This document shows positions 55,512 through 63,999 of a DNA stretch of 64,000 nt, one piece after another (positions within the stretch are counted from its first letter, which is position 1; every line of letters begins with the position of its first letter). The stretch spans positions 62,001-126,000 of the forward strand of contig LJHR01000023.1 in the NCBI GenBank assembly GCA_001296005.1, given 5' to 3'. This stretch comes from an alpha proteobacterium AAP38. Lineage in GTDB: Bacteria > Pseudomonadota > Alphaproteobacteria > Azospirillales > Azospirillaceae. The position numbers and the translations under genes are program-made. Below the pieces are notes generated by a model. That model made no database searches. It saw only the letters and a list, made by a program, of their open reading frames with translations, and was not told the DNA's origin.

Positions 55512-55928
55512 TTAGGCTTGACGTGTGAACTCGATACGCACGCTGATGCGCCACCAGCTGCCGTCTTCATCCGGCCCACCAGGGCCGATTTCACAATCCT
55601 GAAACTCGATGGCGCCGATTTCCTGGCCCCGGAACAGGTCAACAAAGGCGACCGCATGGCCGCGCTGAACGCGCTCTCCGGATCCGGCAGGTGCCATCAC
55701 ATGCGCCCAGACCGTGCCCGCTTCATCCCATCGCTGGTCATCCGGCGCACCGATGCTGGCCTGCCCGAACAGACGCCCATCAAATTCCAGGGCGACAAAG
55801 CACCCATCAAACCCCGCCGTGCCCTCGACCGGCAGGGTCAGTGGCTCATTGGGCCAGGCGATGGGCGTGGCCGTCCATTGCGTCTCGATCCGGGACCGGA
55901 CCGCGTCATAAACGACAAGGCTTGTCAT
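55512..55928 (-). CDS. phage tail terminator-like protein (DUF4128 type)
   Basis: 138 residues. The pattern YDAVRSRIETQW at the start, WPNEPLTLP, FVALEF and WAHVMAPAGSGE, and an end with WWRISVRIEFTRQA, match the DUF4128 family of tail terminator-like proteins that cap the tail tube and join it to the head. It is 4 bases overlapped by the upstream gene. The location after the adaptor gene agrees. Confidence 0.82.
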   Translation of the reverse strand: MTSLVVYDAVRSRIETQWTATPIAWPNEPLTLPVEGTAGFDGCFVALEFDGRLFGQASIGAPDDQRWDEAGTVWAHVMAPAGSGERVQRGHAVAFVDLFRGQEIGAIEFQDCEIGPGGPDEDGSWWRISVRIEFTRQA

Positions 55929-56305
55929 CGCACCCCGCCCCCGCGCGCCTGCAACCAGTATCCGATGCGTCCGCCCCGGTCGCCGGGATGACGCACCGTC
56001 AGTTCAACGGCACTGCCGCCCGGCACATAGGCGCCGTTGGCAATGGTCGGAAACCGAATAACCCGGTCCCCATCCTTGGGCGGCACCAGCCAGCCGGCGG
56101 CCACCAGATCGGCATGGGCCACCACCACCTCAAAATCTCCCTGGGTGATGCCAGCGACCAGCTCCGCCGCCCCATACTGCCGCACCCGCGCCGGCACCAC
56201 GGCATCGGTCCAGGTGACGGGCGAAACCCCCGTCTGCCGCCGCACCACCACGGTTTCCCGCTGCGGCGACTGGCGGATGAAACGGGACAGACCGGCACTG
56301 TCCAT
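55925..56305 (-). CDS. phage head-tail adaptor-region protein
   Basis: 126 residues starting MDSAGLSRFIRQSPQRETVVVRR at the ATG overlapping the previous stop (TGATG). It contains WTDAVVPARVRQYGAAELVAG and ends with LTVRHPGDRGGRIGYW. Position between a gp6-like connector and the tail terminator indicates a head-tail joining protein. The precise family is not certain. Confidence 0.75.
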   Translation of the reverse strand: MDSAGLSRFIRQSPQRETVVVRRQTGVSPVTWTDAVVPARVRQYGAAELVAGITQGDFEVVVAHADLVAAGWLVPPKDGDRVIRFPTIANGAYVPGGSAVELTVRHPGDRGGRIGYWLQARGGGVR

Positions 56306-56940
56306 CACGTCACCGCCATGGCGACATAAGGCGTCAGCCGGTCGGCAATATCCTTCGGAATCCCGCCCTCCATCGCCATGCCCGACGTGATCTGGTACTC
56401 CTCCCGCCCGATCCCCTCCCACTGCTGCGCCCGCAACAGCGGGTCGCGGCCCGACACGCTGTCCATCATACGCACCAGATCAATGGCGCAGGATTTCAGC
56501 GCATCGGGCACAGTGGAAAAGCCCGCGACATAGCGGACAACGATCTTATCCTCGCACGGCCAGGGGCAGCGCCGGTCGGCACTGTCCAGCCGATGCAGCA
56601 GGCCCGCCGATGCCTCCAGTTCCAGCAGCCCAGCATCCAGGGCGGTACCCGCGATGCTGGCGCTGGTGATGGACGCCACGAACCGGCGGGAAAGGATCAG
56701 CGGCTTGACCGGCTGTGGCAGCCGCCACACCTCCTCCACCGTTTCCGCGCGCAGGGTGGGCGGCGACACACCGGCCGCCGCCACCCGACAGTACCCCGTG
56801 ATCAAGCCCGCCACCCGCAGCCCCAGCGCGGTCAGCTCCGCATCCCGGCTACCATCCCCCGCCGCCAACCCCACCGCCGCGCGCAGCTCGGCAATGGACA
56901 GCAGGCCCAGGTCAGCGGCAGGCGTGATCAGGGTCAGCAT
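56305..56940 (-). CDS. phage head-tail connector protein (gp6-like)
   Basis: 211 residues. The amino part (SIAELRAAVGLAAGDGSRDAEL and VAGLITGYCRVA) and VVRYVAGFSTVPDALKSCAIDLVRMM resemble HK97 gp6-like connectors that build the ring under the portal. Later ERGGIPKD-type residues in the tail agree. It is immediately followed by the adaptor gene with a one-base overlap. Assignment is by pattern and gene order. Confidence 0.78.
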   Translation of the reverse strand: MLTLITPAADLGLLSIAELRAAVGLAAGDGSRDAELTALGLRVAGLITGYCRVAAAGVSPPTLRAETVEEVWRLPQPVKPLILSRRFVASITSASIAGTALDAGLLELEASAGLLHRLDSADRRCPWPCEDKIVVRYVAGFSTVPDALKSCAIDLVRMMDSVSGRDPLLRAQQWEGIGREEYQITSGMAMEGGIPKDIADRLTPYVAMAVT

Positions 56941-56942
56941 GA

Positions 56943-57407
56943 TCAGATCACCGACGGGCTGGTCAGCAGATAGACCGTCTCGATCTTGGCCGTGTCCGTG
57001 CCGCTGGCCGACAGGTCGCCCTTGAACTTGGCGCGGACATAGGTTTCGGCTTCGGCCAGATTGATGCCGATCACCGCCGCACCCGTCACGGTACCGCCAC
57101 TGGTGGGGCCGGTCAGGGTCAGGATGGTCTGGTCCGTGCCGATTTCCACCCAGGTGGAGTTATTGGCACTGTGCTCCCAGATGGCCGTCACCGTCAGGGT
57201 CGCGCCCTCCGCCAGCGTTGCGGTGGCACCCAGGGCCAATGTGCCGGACTGGAACCGCACGGTGCCGAAACCCGTCAGCAGGTTCAGCGTGGCGCAAGTC
57301 TGCTCAACATTATCGGTGCCGGCGCCGGCGGTCAGGTCATATTCGGCCTTGGCATAAGCCGGCCGCATCAGGGCCGCATCGTCGCGGCCCAAGGCAGGTG
57401 TAAACAT
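56943..57407 (-). CDS. phage head-region beta-rich protein (possible decoration protein)
   Basis: 154 residues rich in Thr, Gly and Ala with alternating strand-like segments (TLALGATATLAEGATLTVTAI, TWVEIGTDQTILTLTG). It follows the major capsid gene, the usual place of a head decoration or head-fibre protein. The sequence is Ig-like in feel, but I cannot name the family. Its start ATG at 57407 is 70 bases after the capsid stop. Confidence 0.65.
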   Translation of the reverse strand: MFTPALGRDDAALMRPAYAKAEYDLTAGAGTDNVEQTCATLNLLTGFGTVRFQSGTLALGATATLAEGATLTVTAIWEHSANNSTWVEIGTDQTILTLTGPTSGGTVTGAAVIGINLAEAETYVRAKFKGDLSASGTDTAKIETVYLLTSPSVI

Positions 57408-57477
57408 CGGTCTGTCTCCGAATGTCAGGGGTGTGTCGGCACCGCCACGCGGGCCATCAGGTCAGGTCTGCGGGGCG

Positions 57478-59001
57478 TTAGCCGCCCCACTTCACCTCGG
57501 TCAGCTGCGCGAATGCCTGTTCGTAACGCAGGGCAAAGTCGTGGGACATATCCAGCTTGATCGCCATCAAGCCCTGGGCCCACATATTGATCTGCTGACC
57601 ACCAGCGTCCTTGAAGCTGGCCTGATCAGAAACCGACAGCGACATGGCGACGCTGTCGCCGATCATGGCGTAGCGATGGGCCCCAAAGAAGATATCGCCA
57701 CCGGAACCAGACGGACCCGTAACCTGCGTGCTGGTATCGACAGGGTAGCCGTACAGGGTCGGATTGTCGCCCTGAAGGGTCGGGAACGCCAACAGGTCAC
57801 CCTGGTACAGGTCGCGAAGATAGAGAAGGTGACCCGGATTCATGAACCAGGCGGGCTCATTGCCACTCAACTCCACATTGGCGTCGGCCATCGCCTTCAA
57901 CAGCTTGCGGCAGTCGGAGCGGACGTTGGCATTGGTGGGCGTGGTGGAGTTGGTGGCAACGAACTTCTGACCAGCCGGGATGGCGTAGGCGTAACCCTTC
58001 ACCTGTTTCCCGGTTCCGGGCGCGTACAGGAACATGCGATCTTCGAATTCCGCCGCCGCCCGGACCAGCTCATCACGGCAATAGCCCTCAACCCCGAAGG
58101 CCGTATTCCGCAAAAGCTTCTTGCTGATCGGCAGGATGGCCGAAATATCCTTCTCCCGCATCGACAGCATGCCGAAGGTGACGCCGGTGAGAATGCCCTG
58201 TTCATTTTCACCGACATAAGAGACAGCCGCCCCGGTCTTACCCTTCAGATAGTCGGCGTTCCCCGGCACCACCTGGGCGCGGCGCCGCACAATGGTGCGC
58301 GGACCGAACAGACGGATGATTTCAGTTGCCAGGGTCGGGGGCACGGCAAAGCCGCCGCCTGCATTCTCCGACAGTGTCTGGGCACGAATGACCATTTCGG
58401 TGACGTGATGACGTTCACCGTAGAGGGACACCGCCGCCTGGGCCGGTGTCACGATTTTGCCGGACCCATCCCGCATCGAATAGGCGTGAGTGGCGTAAGA
58501 ACGCACGAAACACCCGAAATCATGGCCCGGATCACGCTGCGCCGCCGGCTGGGCCGGCACCGGGTACTGCTGGGCGCGCTGTTCCATCTGGTTCTGCGGC
58601 TGATCAGCATCGTCGGCACCCGCCGCCGCGTCGGCAGCGGCGCGACGGCGCAGATCTTCCGTCTTTTCGGCCCGCTTGATGTCGGCCTCGACGGTTTCCA
58701 GTTCCTTTTCCAGCTTGTCAAACTCCGACCGCTTCTCATCAGTCAGGGCGTCGGTCGCCAGCTTGCCGATGGCCTCGATGCCGGCCAGGATTTCGCCTTT
58801 GCGCTTTTTCAGCTCCGCCACGGTGAAGCCACCCAGCAGCAGGCTACCCAGCGCCTCACGCGACAGGTTCCAGCCATGGCTGTCCGTGATGGACGCTGCG
58901 GTGGCCGCCAGGGCTTCGCCCGGCATCAGATTGAAAGCGACAGCGCACAGCAGGGCCACACAGGCGAGCGCCAGCGCCGCCGGAAACCGACGGTTGGTCA
59001 T
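57478..59001 (-). CDS. phage major capsid protein, HK97 family
   Basis: 507 residues. After an odd leader, a scaffold-like delta domain forms a coiled coil (about 60-115; FTVAELKKRKGEILAGI...EKELETVEADI). Then come a charged linker and the HK97-fold capsid domain (SENAGGGFAVPPTLATEIIRLF, FGMLSMREKDISAILPISKKLLRN, FMNPGHLLYLRDLY). The first 35 residues (NRRFPAALALACVALLCAV...EALA) look like a signal peptide, unusual for a capsid protein. The ATG at 59001 is favoured since AAGAGG stands 9 bases upstream. The prohead protease gene upstream presumably removes the leader and delta domain. Confidence 0.93.
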   Translation of the reverse strand: MTNRRFPAALALACVALLCAVAFNLMPGEALAATAASITDSHGWNLSREALGSLLLGGFTVAELKKRKGEILAGIEAIGKLATDALTDEKRSEFDKLEKELETVEADIKRAEKTEDLRRRAAADAAAGADDADQPQNQMEQRAQQYPVPAQPAAQRDPGHDFGCFVRSYATHAYSMRDGSGKIVTPAQAAVSLYGERHHVTEMVIRAQTLSENAGGGFAVPPTLATEIIRLFGPRTIVRRRAQVVPGNADYLKGKTGAAVSYVGENEQGILTGVTFGMLSMREKDISAILPISKKLLRNTAFGVEGYCRDELVRAAAEFEDRMFLYAPGTGKQVKGYAYAIPAGQKFVATNSTTPTNANVRSDCRKLLKAMADANVELSGNEPAWFMNPGHLLYLRDLYQGDLLAFPTLQGDNPTLYGYPVDTSTQVTGPSGSGGDIFFGAHRYAMIGDSVAMSLSVSDQASFKDAGGQQINMWAQGLMAIKLDMSHDFALRYEQAFAQLTEVKWGG

Positions 59002-59028
59002 GATGATCATCCTCTTGATGGTGCAGTT

Positions 59029-59646
59029 TCAGGGATAGCCGTTGGCGCGCAACAAGGCCTTGGCCCGTGCTGCCAGCGGATTAACCGGCGCTCCGCCGGG
59101 TGGGGTGAACAGCGATCGCGTGGCCACGCTTGTGCGTGCATAGGCCGGCATGGAGGTGATGGTCACCTCCCGCAAATCAACCTGCTGCAACGCGACCGAT
59201 TGCAGCCGACCGCGATCATCGAACGTCGTCTTAGTCTTGACCGGCAGAAAGCCGAAAGAATGGCCCTTCAGGTTTCCGACCCGCACCTGTTCATAGGTGT
59301 CGCGTCCCAACTGGGTATCCGGCAACTGGGCATTGATCCGCAGGCCCTTGGCATCCTCCGACAGCGTCAGATTACCGGCGCTGGTACGGGCCAGCAGGGC
59401 GCGCGGATCATGCTCGAACAGGTAGCGGATATCCCGACCGCTGCGCAGGCTGTCAGCGAAAGCGCCCGCCTCGATCCATTCCTCAAATTCACCCGACCAA
59501 CTGCGTATCTTGGCCTTTGTGCCGAAGGTCGCGACATAGCCGACCAGCAGCCGCTTGGCGTCATCCTCCGCCCGCAATTCAAGGTCGATGGCGCAGCGCA
59601 TATCCATATCGGCGGGGCGTTCCCCATCCTTGTCAGGCAGCAGCAT
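59029..59646 (-). CDS. HK97-family prohead protease
   Basis: 205 residues from the ATG at 59646 (CCGGAG upstream), starting MLLPDKDGERPADMDM. Catalytic residues are visible as the His in YLFEHDPRALLAR and the Ser in GHSFGFLPVK, with an acidic partner nearby. The characteristic opening strand ELRAEDDAKRLLVGYVATFG and EWIEAGAFADSL are present. It should cleave the capsid delta domain during maturation. It overlaps the portal gene by 14 bases. Confidence 0.92.
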   Translation of the reverse strand: MLLPDKDGERPADMDMRCAIDLELRAEDDAKRLLVGYVATFGTKAKIRSWSGEFEEWIEAGAFADSLRSGRDIRYLFEHDPRALLARTSAGNLTLSEDAKGLRINAQLPDTQLGRDTYEQVRVGNLKGHSFGFLPVKTKTTFDDRGRLQSVALQQVDLREVTITSMPAYARTSVATRSLFTPPGGAPVNPLAARAKALLRANGYP

Positions 59647-60913
59647 TGGTATCTCCGGTTTTCTGCGCGGCGCTGGCGCCCTGCCCCTTGGCCGCCATCG
59701 AGACGGGCACAGAGGCGGAATTGATGAACAGTTCACCACCGCCGGCCTTTGGCCCCAGGTTCAGAACGCGGCGGGCCTCATCCGGGGTGCGGATACCGCC
59801 CTGCACCGTCTTTTCTAGGACCTCTGCAAGCGTTGCCTGATCGCCCATCAGCAGGATGGTCGGGTCCGGCTCAACATACATGTTGAGGCGTTCACTGGGG
59901 GTCAGCAGGTCCTTTGCCAGGGTCTGGCAAATATCGGTCAGGTGCGGATAAAGGCAGTGCTTGTAATGGGCAATATCCAGATGCTCGACATTACTGAAGG
60001 TGCCGCGTTCCAGATCGTTGATAAGATGGGCAGTCACCCGAAGAATGCCGCCGATCACCGACCGATTATACTTGCGGGTGTCCAGAAGCTGCGCCTGCTC
60101 ATGGGTCTGGCTGATCGGCGTGTATTTCGCACCGCCGCCGAACACCCCGATCTTGTGCGACTGGCCGGCATAGGCCTGATTGACCTCTTCGCGCAGCCGC
60201 TTTGATTGCTCTGGCTCCAACTTCGGTTCGACCGACACCATACCCGACAGTGACGCGCCGTTGGCGAAGCTGGAATTGGCAAATTCCTCTGTCGCCAGCA
60301 CCCCACCCAGGGTTTCCGCCTGATAGACCTGCCAGACCGATGCACCCATCAGACCGGCATTCACGCCGCGCTGAATGGGCATGAACTGCAGATGCAGGAT
60401 TTCATCCTCCAGGAACACGGCCTGCTGGCCGTCATCCAGGCTGACGCGATAGGCCCGCCGGCGCAGCGCCGTCACCGGATCGCGGTACCAGAAGGGCTGC
60501 ACATGCCCGACATCGATGGGCAGCAGCTCGCGCAGCGACCCGTCAGGATTCAGGATCTTCTGGGCATAGAAATTGCCATAGGCGATCTTGTCGAACAGTG
60601 CCCGCTTCCAGAACTGGAACGCCGTCATATGCTGACACGGACTGGTTAGCAGCAGTTCGTAAAGCGGATGGTCCTTTGCCTCTTCCCGCTCATCCGATCC
60701 CGTTTCGCGGTACAGCATCAGCGGCAGCATCGCCACGCCTTCGGCGATGACATTGATGCAGGACAACACGGCAGAATGCGTCAGGGCGCTGTCATTGCTG
60801 ACCGTTAACCCGGCGGCGGTGCGCATGTACCCAAAGAATGGCGGGTTCTTCCACTGGTCATAGACCGGTTCAGACCGCTTCCACAGGCTGATCTCGAAGG
60901 GGCCTATCTTCAT
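59633..60913 (-). CDS. phage portal protein, HK97 family
   Basis: 426 residues. Portal features: SALTHSAVLSCINVIAEGVAMLPLMLYR near the start, HPLYELLLTSPCQHMTAFQFW, DKIAYGNFYAQKI, and GSLRELLPIDVGHVQPFWYRD. The clip/stem region shows QSKRLREEVNQAYAGQSHKIGVFGGG, and DLERGTFSNVEHLDIAHYKH is typical of the crown side. It forms the dodecameric ring for DNA entry and exit. Start overlaps the large terminase stop by ATGA. Confidence 0.93.
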   Translation of the reverse strand: MKIGPFEISLWKRSEPVYDQWKNPPFFGYMRTAAGLTVSNDSALTHSAVLSCINVIAEGVAMLPLMLYRETGSDEREEAKDHPLYELLLTSPCQHMTAFQFWKRALFDKIAYGNFYAQKILNPDGSLRELLPIDVGHVQPFWYRDPVTALRRRAYRVSLDDGQQAVFLEDEILHLQFMPIQRGVNAGLMGASVWQVYQAETLGGVLATEEFANSSFANGASLSGMVSVEPKLEPEQSKRLREEVNQAYAGQSHKIGVFGGGAKYTPISQTHEQAQLLDTRKYNRSVIGGILRVTAHLINDLERGTFSNVEHLDIAHYKHCLYPHLTDICQTLAKDLLTPSERLNMYVEPDPTILLMGDQATLAEVLEKTVQGGIRTPDEARRVLNLGPKAGGGELFINSASVPVSMAAKGQGASAAQKTGDTNAAA

Positions 60914-62655
60914 GCGACCATCCCCGCGAAGATTTCATCCGCCGTGGCGCTGCTGTTGGCCGGCTGGGGATTGCCGCTCATCAGATGGGCGGCATTCAGC
61001 AGCGCCATGAACGGGTCGATCTTTCCGTAGCCGCTGGCCGCCCGCTCGATCATCACCGCCGTGCTGGTCTGGCGGGTGCGGGCATTGCCCACGCACCACG
61101 CCATCAGCCTGGACCCGTCATGCTCAAAACTGCCGTCCACCAGCTTGCGTTCCAGCGTCTTGGCTGCCGCCATCAGGCGGATGCCCTGGGCCACACCGGT
61201 CAGCAGGCCGTTTTCCTGGGTCACGTCGATATCGGCCAGGGCATCGACAATGCCGCCAATGCCGGCGGGGTCCAACCCGACCTGGGCCAGCAGGCCCGCA
61301 TCCTTGATGATGGCGACGTGGTCGCGAAACCATTCCAGATCATGGGGCAGGCCCTCCACCAGGGTCAGCGTGCCCTCATTCATGAAATCCTGATAGGTGG
61401 ACTGATTTTCCACCCGCAGCTTGAACCCCTGCGGCCCGATCAGCGCATGCGCCCAGCCCAGCCACTTCTTCGTCTCCCGCTCCCGACCGACAGCGGCAAA
61501 GCCCAGAAGGTCATCCAGCCCGCCACCATCCCCGCCAATTGTGATGACCTCGCACCGGTCGATCATGTCCTCCAGCGTCAGCGGTCGCGCCCGCATGATC
61601 CAGAACTTGGCACCAGACCAGCCATCGGTGCTCAGCCCGACGCCGATTTCGACGTTGAGATACTGGCTGGCGAACAGGGCCAGGGCCTCAACCCCCTCAC
61701 GTTCCGCAGACTGCATCTGTTGCAAAAGGAATTCCGGCCGGGCGCTGCGGCCCATGTTGGGGTTGACCAGGGCGAAGGTGTCGGGATTGCGCCAAACCGG
61801 CGGGGTATTGGTATTGGCGGGCTGCTGCATGGATTTCGGCAGTTCGTACAGAACAGCCAGCAAAGGCAGGTTCAGCTTGCCATCACGCACAGCACGGGCG
61901 CGCTCCAACTCGGACTTGAACACGCCGGCGGGCGCCTTCTTGGACTGTGTGGTAATCATCATCAGGAAGCCGCCGGGACGCGCGGTCAAGGCACCGCGCA
62001 GTTCCAGGAAGACATCGGCTGCCCGCGGATGGCTGGCGAACACATGCACCTCATCAATCAGCGTGACATGGGCCTTGGACCCGGTGATGGCATCGGTGTC
62101 CGCCGCCTTCACCTGAAGAACTGCATTGGACACCTTGTGGGTGATCTTTCGCAGATGGTCCTGGATGTGAAAAAGCTTCACCAGCTCAGCATCCGCCCGG
62201 ATCATGTTCTTGGCCTGGGTGAATGCCAGTTCCGCAATCGTCTTTGTCGGGGCGATCAACAGCCCCTCGGCATTATGGACCGGGTTGACGATTAGCCAGG
62301 TGACCATGATCCCAGCCCCGTTCGTTGTCTTGCTGTTCTTTTTCGGCACCAGCAGGAACACTTCCTGGATGCGGCGATTGTCGTTTGCCGCGTCATAACT
62401 GCCGAACAGAACCCGGACTATATCCAGAAACCACGCACCACCGACCTCCGCAAAGGTCGGGCGGCCCGCCAAATCGGGAATGCGCAGTCGGTTGAAGACA
62501 CGCACTGCGTAGTCCGCCTCATCCTTGAACAGCGGCAGTTCCGGCACCAGCGGCTGCTGGTTCAGAATGCGCTGCTCCCAGTCAGGCACCGCCGTGGACC
62601 ATGCCGGATCAACATCGGCAATTTCCAGGGCAGCGGAACCGAAGGGCGTCGACAT
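60910..62655 (-). CDS. terminase large subunit
   Basis: 581 residues: ATPase and nuclease that package phage DNA. The Walker A-like motif is LLVPKKNSKTTNGAG and Walker B is VTLIDEVHVF. Nuclease acidic positions are in VITIGGDGGGLDDLLGFAAV and later DPAGIGGIVDALADID. The start overlaps the small subunit stop as TAATG. The small HNH gene on the other side of the small subunit suggests cos-type cutting. Confidence 0.94.
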   Translation of the reverse strand: MSTPFGSAALEIADVDPAWSTAVPDWEQRILNQQPLVPELPLFKDEADYAVRVFNRLRIPDLAGRPTFAEVGGAWFLDIVRVLFGSYDAANDNRRIQEVFLLVPKKNSKTTNGAGIMVTWLIVNPVHNAEGLLIAPTKTIAELAFTQAKNMIRADAELVKLFHIQDHLRKITHKVSNAVLQVKAADTDAITGSKAHVTLIDEVHVFASHPRAADVFLELRGALTARPGGFLMMITTQSKKAPAGVFKSELERARAVRDGKLNLPLLAVLYELPKSMQQPANTNTPPVWRNPDTFALVNPNMGRSARPEFLLQQMQSAEREGVEALALFASQYLNVEIGVGLSTDGWSGAKFWIMRARPLTLEDMIDRCEVITIGGDGGGLDDLLGFAAVGRERETKKWLGWAHALIGPQGFKLRVENQSTYQDFMNEGTLTLVEGLPHDLEWFRDHVAIIKDAGLLAQVGLDPAGIGGIVDALADIDVTQENGLLTGVAQGIRLMAAAKTLERKLVDGSFEHDGSRLMAWCVGNARTRQTSTAVMIERAASGYGKIDPFMALLNAAHLMSGNPQPANSSATADEIFAGMVA

Positions 62656-63179
62656 TACTGGACCGTGGCCCCACGGAAAGCCAGATCAGCTCCCCAGCCC
62701 GTGCCCTGGCCGGCGGAATGCGCCGCCTCCTGAGCTTGGGCTTTCTTTCCGGCGGGCGCTTCCGCCTTCGTCGCGACCGGGGCGGCGACAAAATCGAACT
62801 CGCGCTGAAGGCTGTGATGGCGGATCTGCGCAGGCAGACGGGCGCCCGCGCCGAAGCCCAATTGCTTCTGCAACGAAGCCATCTGCTTTTCCGCCGCAAA
62901 CATGACCTTGGCCTCCTCCTTCAACCGCTCGAACCCGGTTCCCGTTGTGTAGGTCAGCGCATCACCCAGCTTTTCTTTCAGCCGGTCGCGACGTGCCTTG
63001 ACCTGGCAATAAAGCGTGAACAGACCCAGGTCAGCCGGCTCGACAAAGCCCAGCGCCCGAAGACTGTCCAGCTCCTCCCGCCAGACCCGCTTTTCCAGAT
63101 CGGTGAACGCCGCCGGCGGACTGACCTTGCCATCCAGATTGGCCGGCAAAACCGCCGCCATCCTCTTTGACCGTGTCAT
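62655..63179 (-). CDS. terminase small subunit, P27 family
   Basis: 174 residues from the ATG at 63179 (MTRSKRMAAVLPANLDGKV; GAGGCGGGA directly upstream). Features include FTDLEKRVWREELDSLRALGFVEPADL, YCQVKARRDRLKEKLG, and the basic end KAEAPAGKKAQAQ. P27-type small terminases recognise the packaging site. An earlier start would read through an AT-rich region with no family match. It is coupled to the large subunit by TAATG. Confidence 0.88.
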   Translation of the reverse strand: MTRSKRMAAVLPANLDGKVSPPAAFTDLEKRVWREELDSLRALGFVEPADLGLFTLYCQVKARRDRLKEKLGDALTYTTGTGFERLKEEAKVMFAAEKQMASLQKQLGFGAGARLPAQIRHHSLQREFDFVAAPVATKAEAPAGKKAQAQEAAHSAGQGTGWGADLAFRGATVQ

Positions 63180-63371
63180 TCCCGCCTCGCTGCCTTCCTC
63201 CAACCCACTAAAAAATAAAAAATTCTCCGGCCCACCCAGAAAATTTTCCACACATGACACCCTGTGCGGTCAGGCCCCTGCCGCCGCCCAGGGATTGACA
63301 CCCCCCTACCCCCATGCGCCTTGGCAGGGGGTAGGAGGTGCCCTCATGCGCCCTACGCGGGGCTGGGCGGG
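63180..63371. other. gene-free region between HNH and terminase genes, candidate cos/packaging site
   Basis: 192 bases with no gene. It contains an A-rich stretch (63209-63222), the palindrome GAAAATTTTC (63239-63248), and the inverted repeat CCTACCCCC (63305-63313) with GGGGGTAGG (63327-63335). This is where cos sites lie in HK97-like phages. The nick site cannot be located by eye. Confidence 0.5.
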
Positions 63372-63683
63372 TCAGCCGCCCTGCTGCCGGGCCTTGCGCG
63401 CCCGCGCCGTCTTGATCGTGTGGCAGGTGCCGCACAGCGCCTGCCCGTTGGCAAGGTCGAAGGGTGCGCCGCCGTCCACTAGCTCCCGGATGTGGTCAGC
63501 GAACAGGCGCACGCCTGTCTTGCCGCACCCCGGCCCCTGGCAGCGCCCCGCAGCCCGGCGGATCACCGCCGCCCGCCAAGCCTTGTGATCGTCTGACTGG
63601 TAGTGAGGATCGACCACCTTGGGCGGCACGCGCACACGCGGCCCCGCCGCATGCAGCCTTGGCCCCACGGTTTTCAGCCCCAT
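63372..63683 (-). CDS. HNH endonuclease associated with terminase
   Basis: 103 residues. The HNH fold is visible: zinc-binding CQGPGCGKTGVRLFADHIRELVDGG followed by NGQALCGTCHTIKT, giving the Cys pairs, the catalytic DH and the terminal H. Such small HNH proteins sit beside the terminase in cos-type phages and are needed for cutting at the packaging site. The first 30 residues are basic. The start ATG at 63683 follows a terminator-like hairpin upstream. Confidence 0.92.
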   Translation of the reverse strand: MGLKTVGPRLHAAGPRVRVPPKVVDPHYQSDDHKAWRAAVIRRAAGRCQGPGCGKTGVRLFADHIRELVDGGAPFDLANGQALCGTCHTIKTARARKARQQGG

Positions 63684-63701
63684 TACCAGCCCCGGAAAAG
63701 C

Positions 63702-63732
63702 AAAAGGCCCACCAGCAGAGCCGGGGGCCTTT
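63702..63732 (-). terminator. intrinsic terminator upstream of the HNH gene
   Basis: On the minus strand AAAGGCCC (63732-63725) and GGGCCTTT (63710-63703) pair perfectly with a 14-nt loop, followed by TGCTTTTC. It separates the partial gene at the right edge from the late operon. Confidence 0.7.
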
Positions 63733-63795
63733 CCTGTCCACCAAATGCAGGCGGACTACGCGCAGGGCACAAGGTCAAGTTTTTCTCGTACTTTG

Positions 63796-63999
63796 TCAAG
63801 CGGCTTTGTGCTGCCCAACCTGCCAGGGCCGCAGCAGCACGCCTGACGCCACCACCCGATGCTCCGACAGCCGCCAGTCATGCAGGGACAAGCGCCGCAC
63901 CGCATCGGCCCAGATCACCCAACTATCACGCGCCAGGGCCAGCCCATCCGGGCACAGCCCCGTATCGACCACGCCCTGATAGACCGCCTCCCGCGTCTT
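63796..63999 (-). CDS. 3' end of an unidentified phage gene, cut by the window edge
   Basis: A minus-strand frame open from the right edge to a TGA at 63798-63796, 67 codons. It reads KTREAVYQGVVDTGLCPDGL near the edge and ends with LLRPWQVGQHKAA. It has typical host codon use, and a terminator follows downstream. I do not recognise the family; it lies where early or packaging-region genes are expected. Confidence 0.65.
   Translation of the reverse strand, partial: KTREAVYQGVVDTGLCPDGLALARDSWVIWADAVRRLSLHDWRLSEHRVVASGVLLRPWQVGQHKAA

Noticed and set aside
57433-59724. 763-codon open frame antisense to capsid and protease genes
   Set aside because: It spans two well-supported phage genes on the other strand and their intergenic gap, with no homology-like features.
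37628-63683. Domesticated gene transfer agent
   Set aside because: The GTA-type holin name is shared, but P27 and HNH genes, a G/GT pair, a long tape measure and morons indicate an ordinary siphovirus prophage; the GTA gene order is not present.
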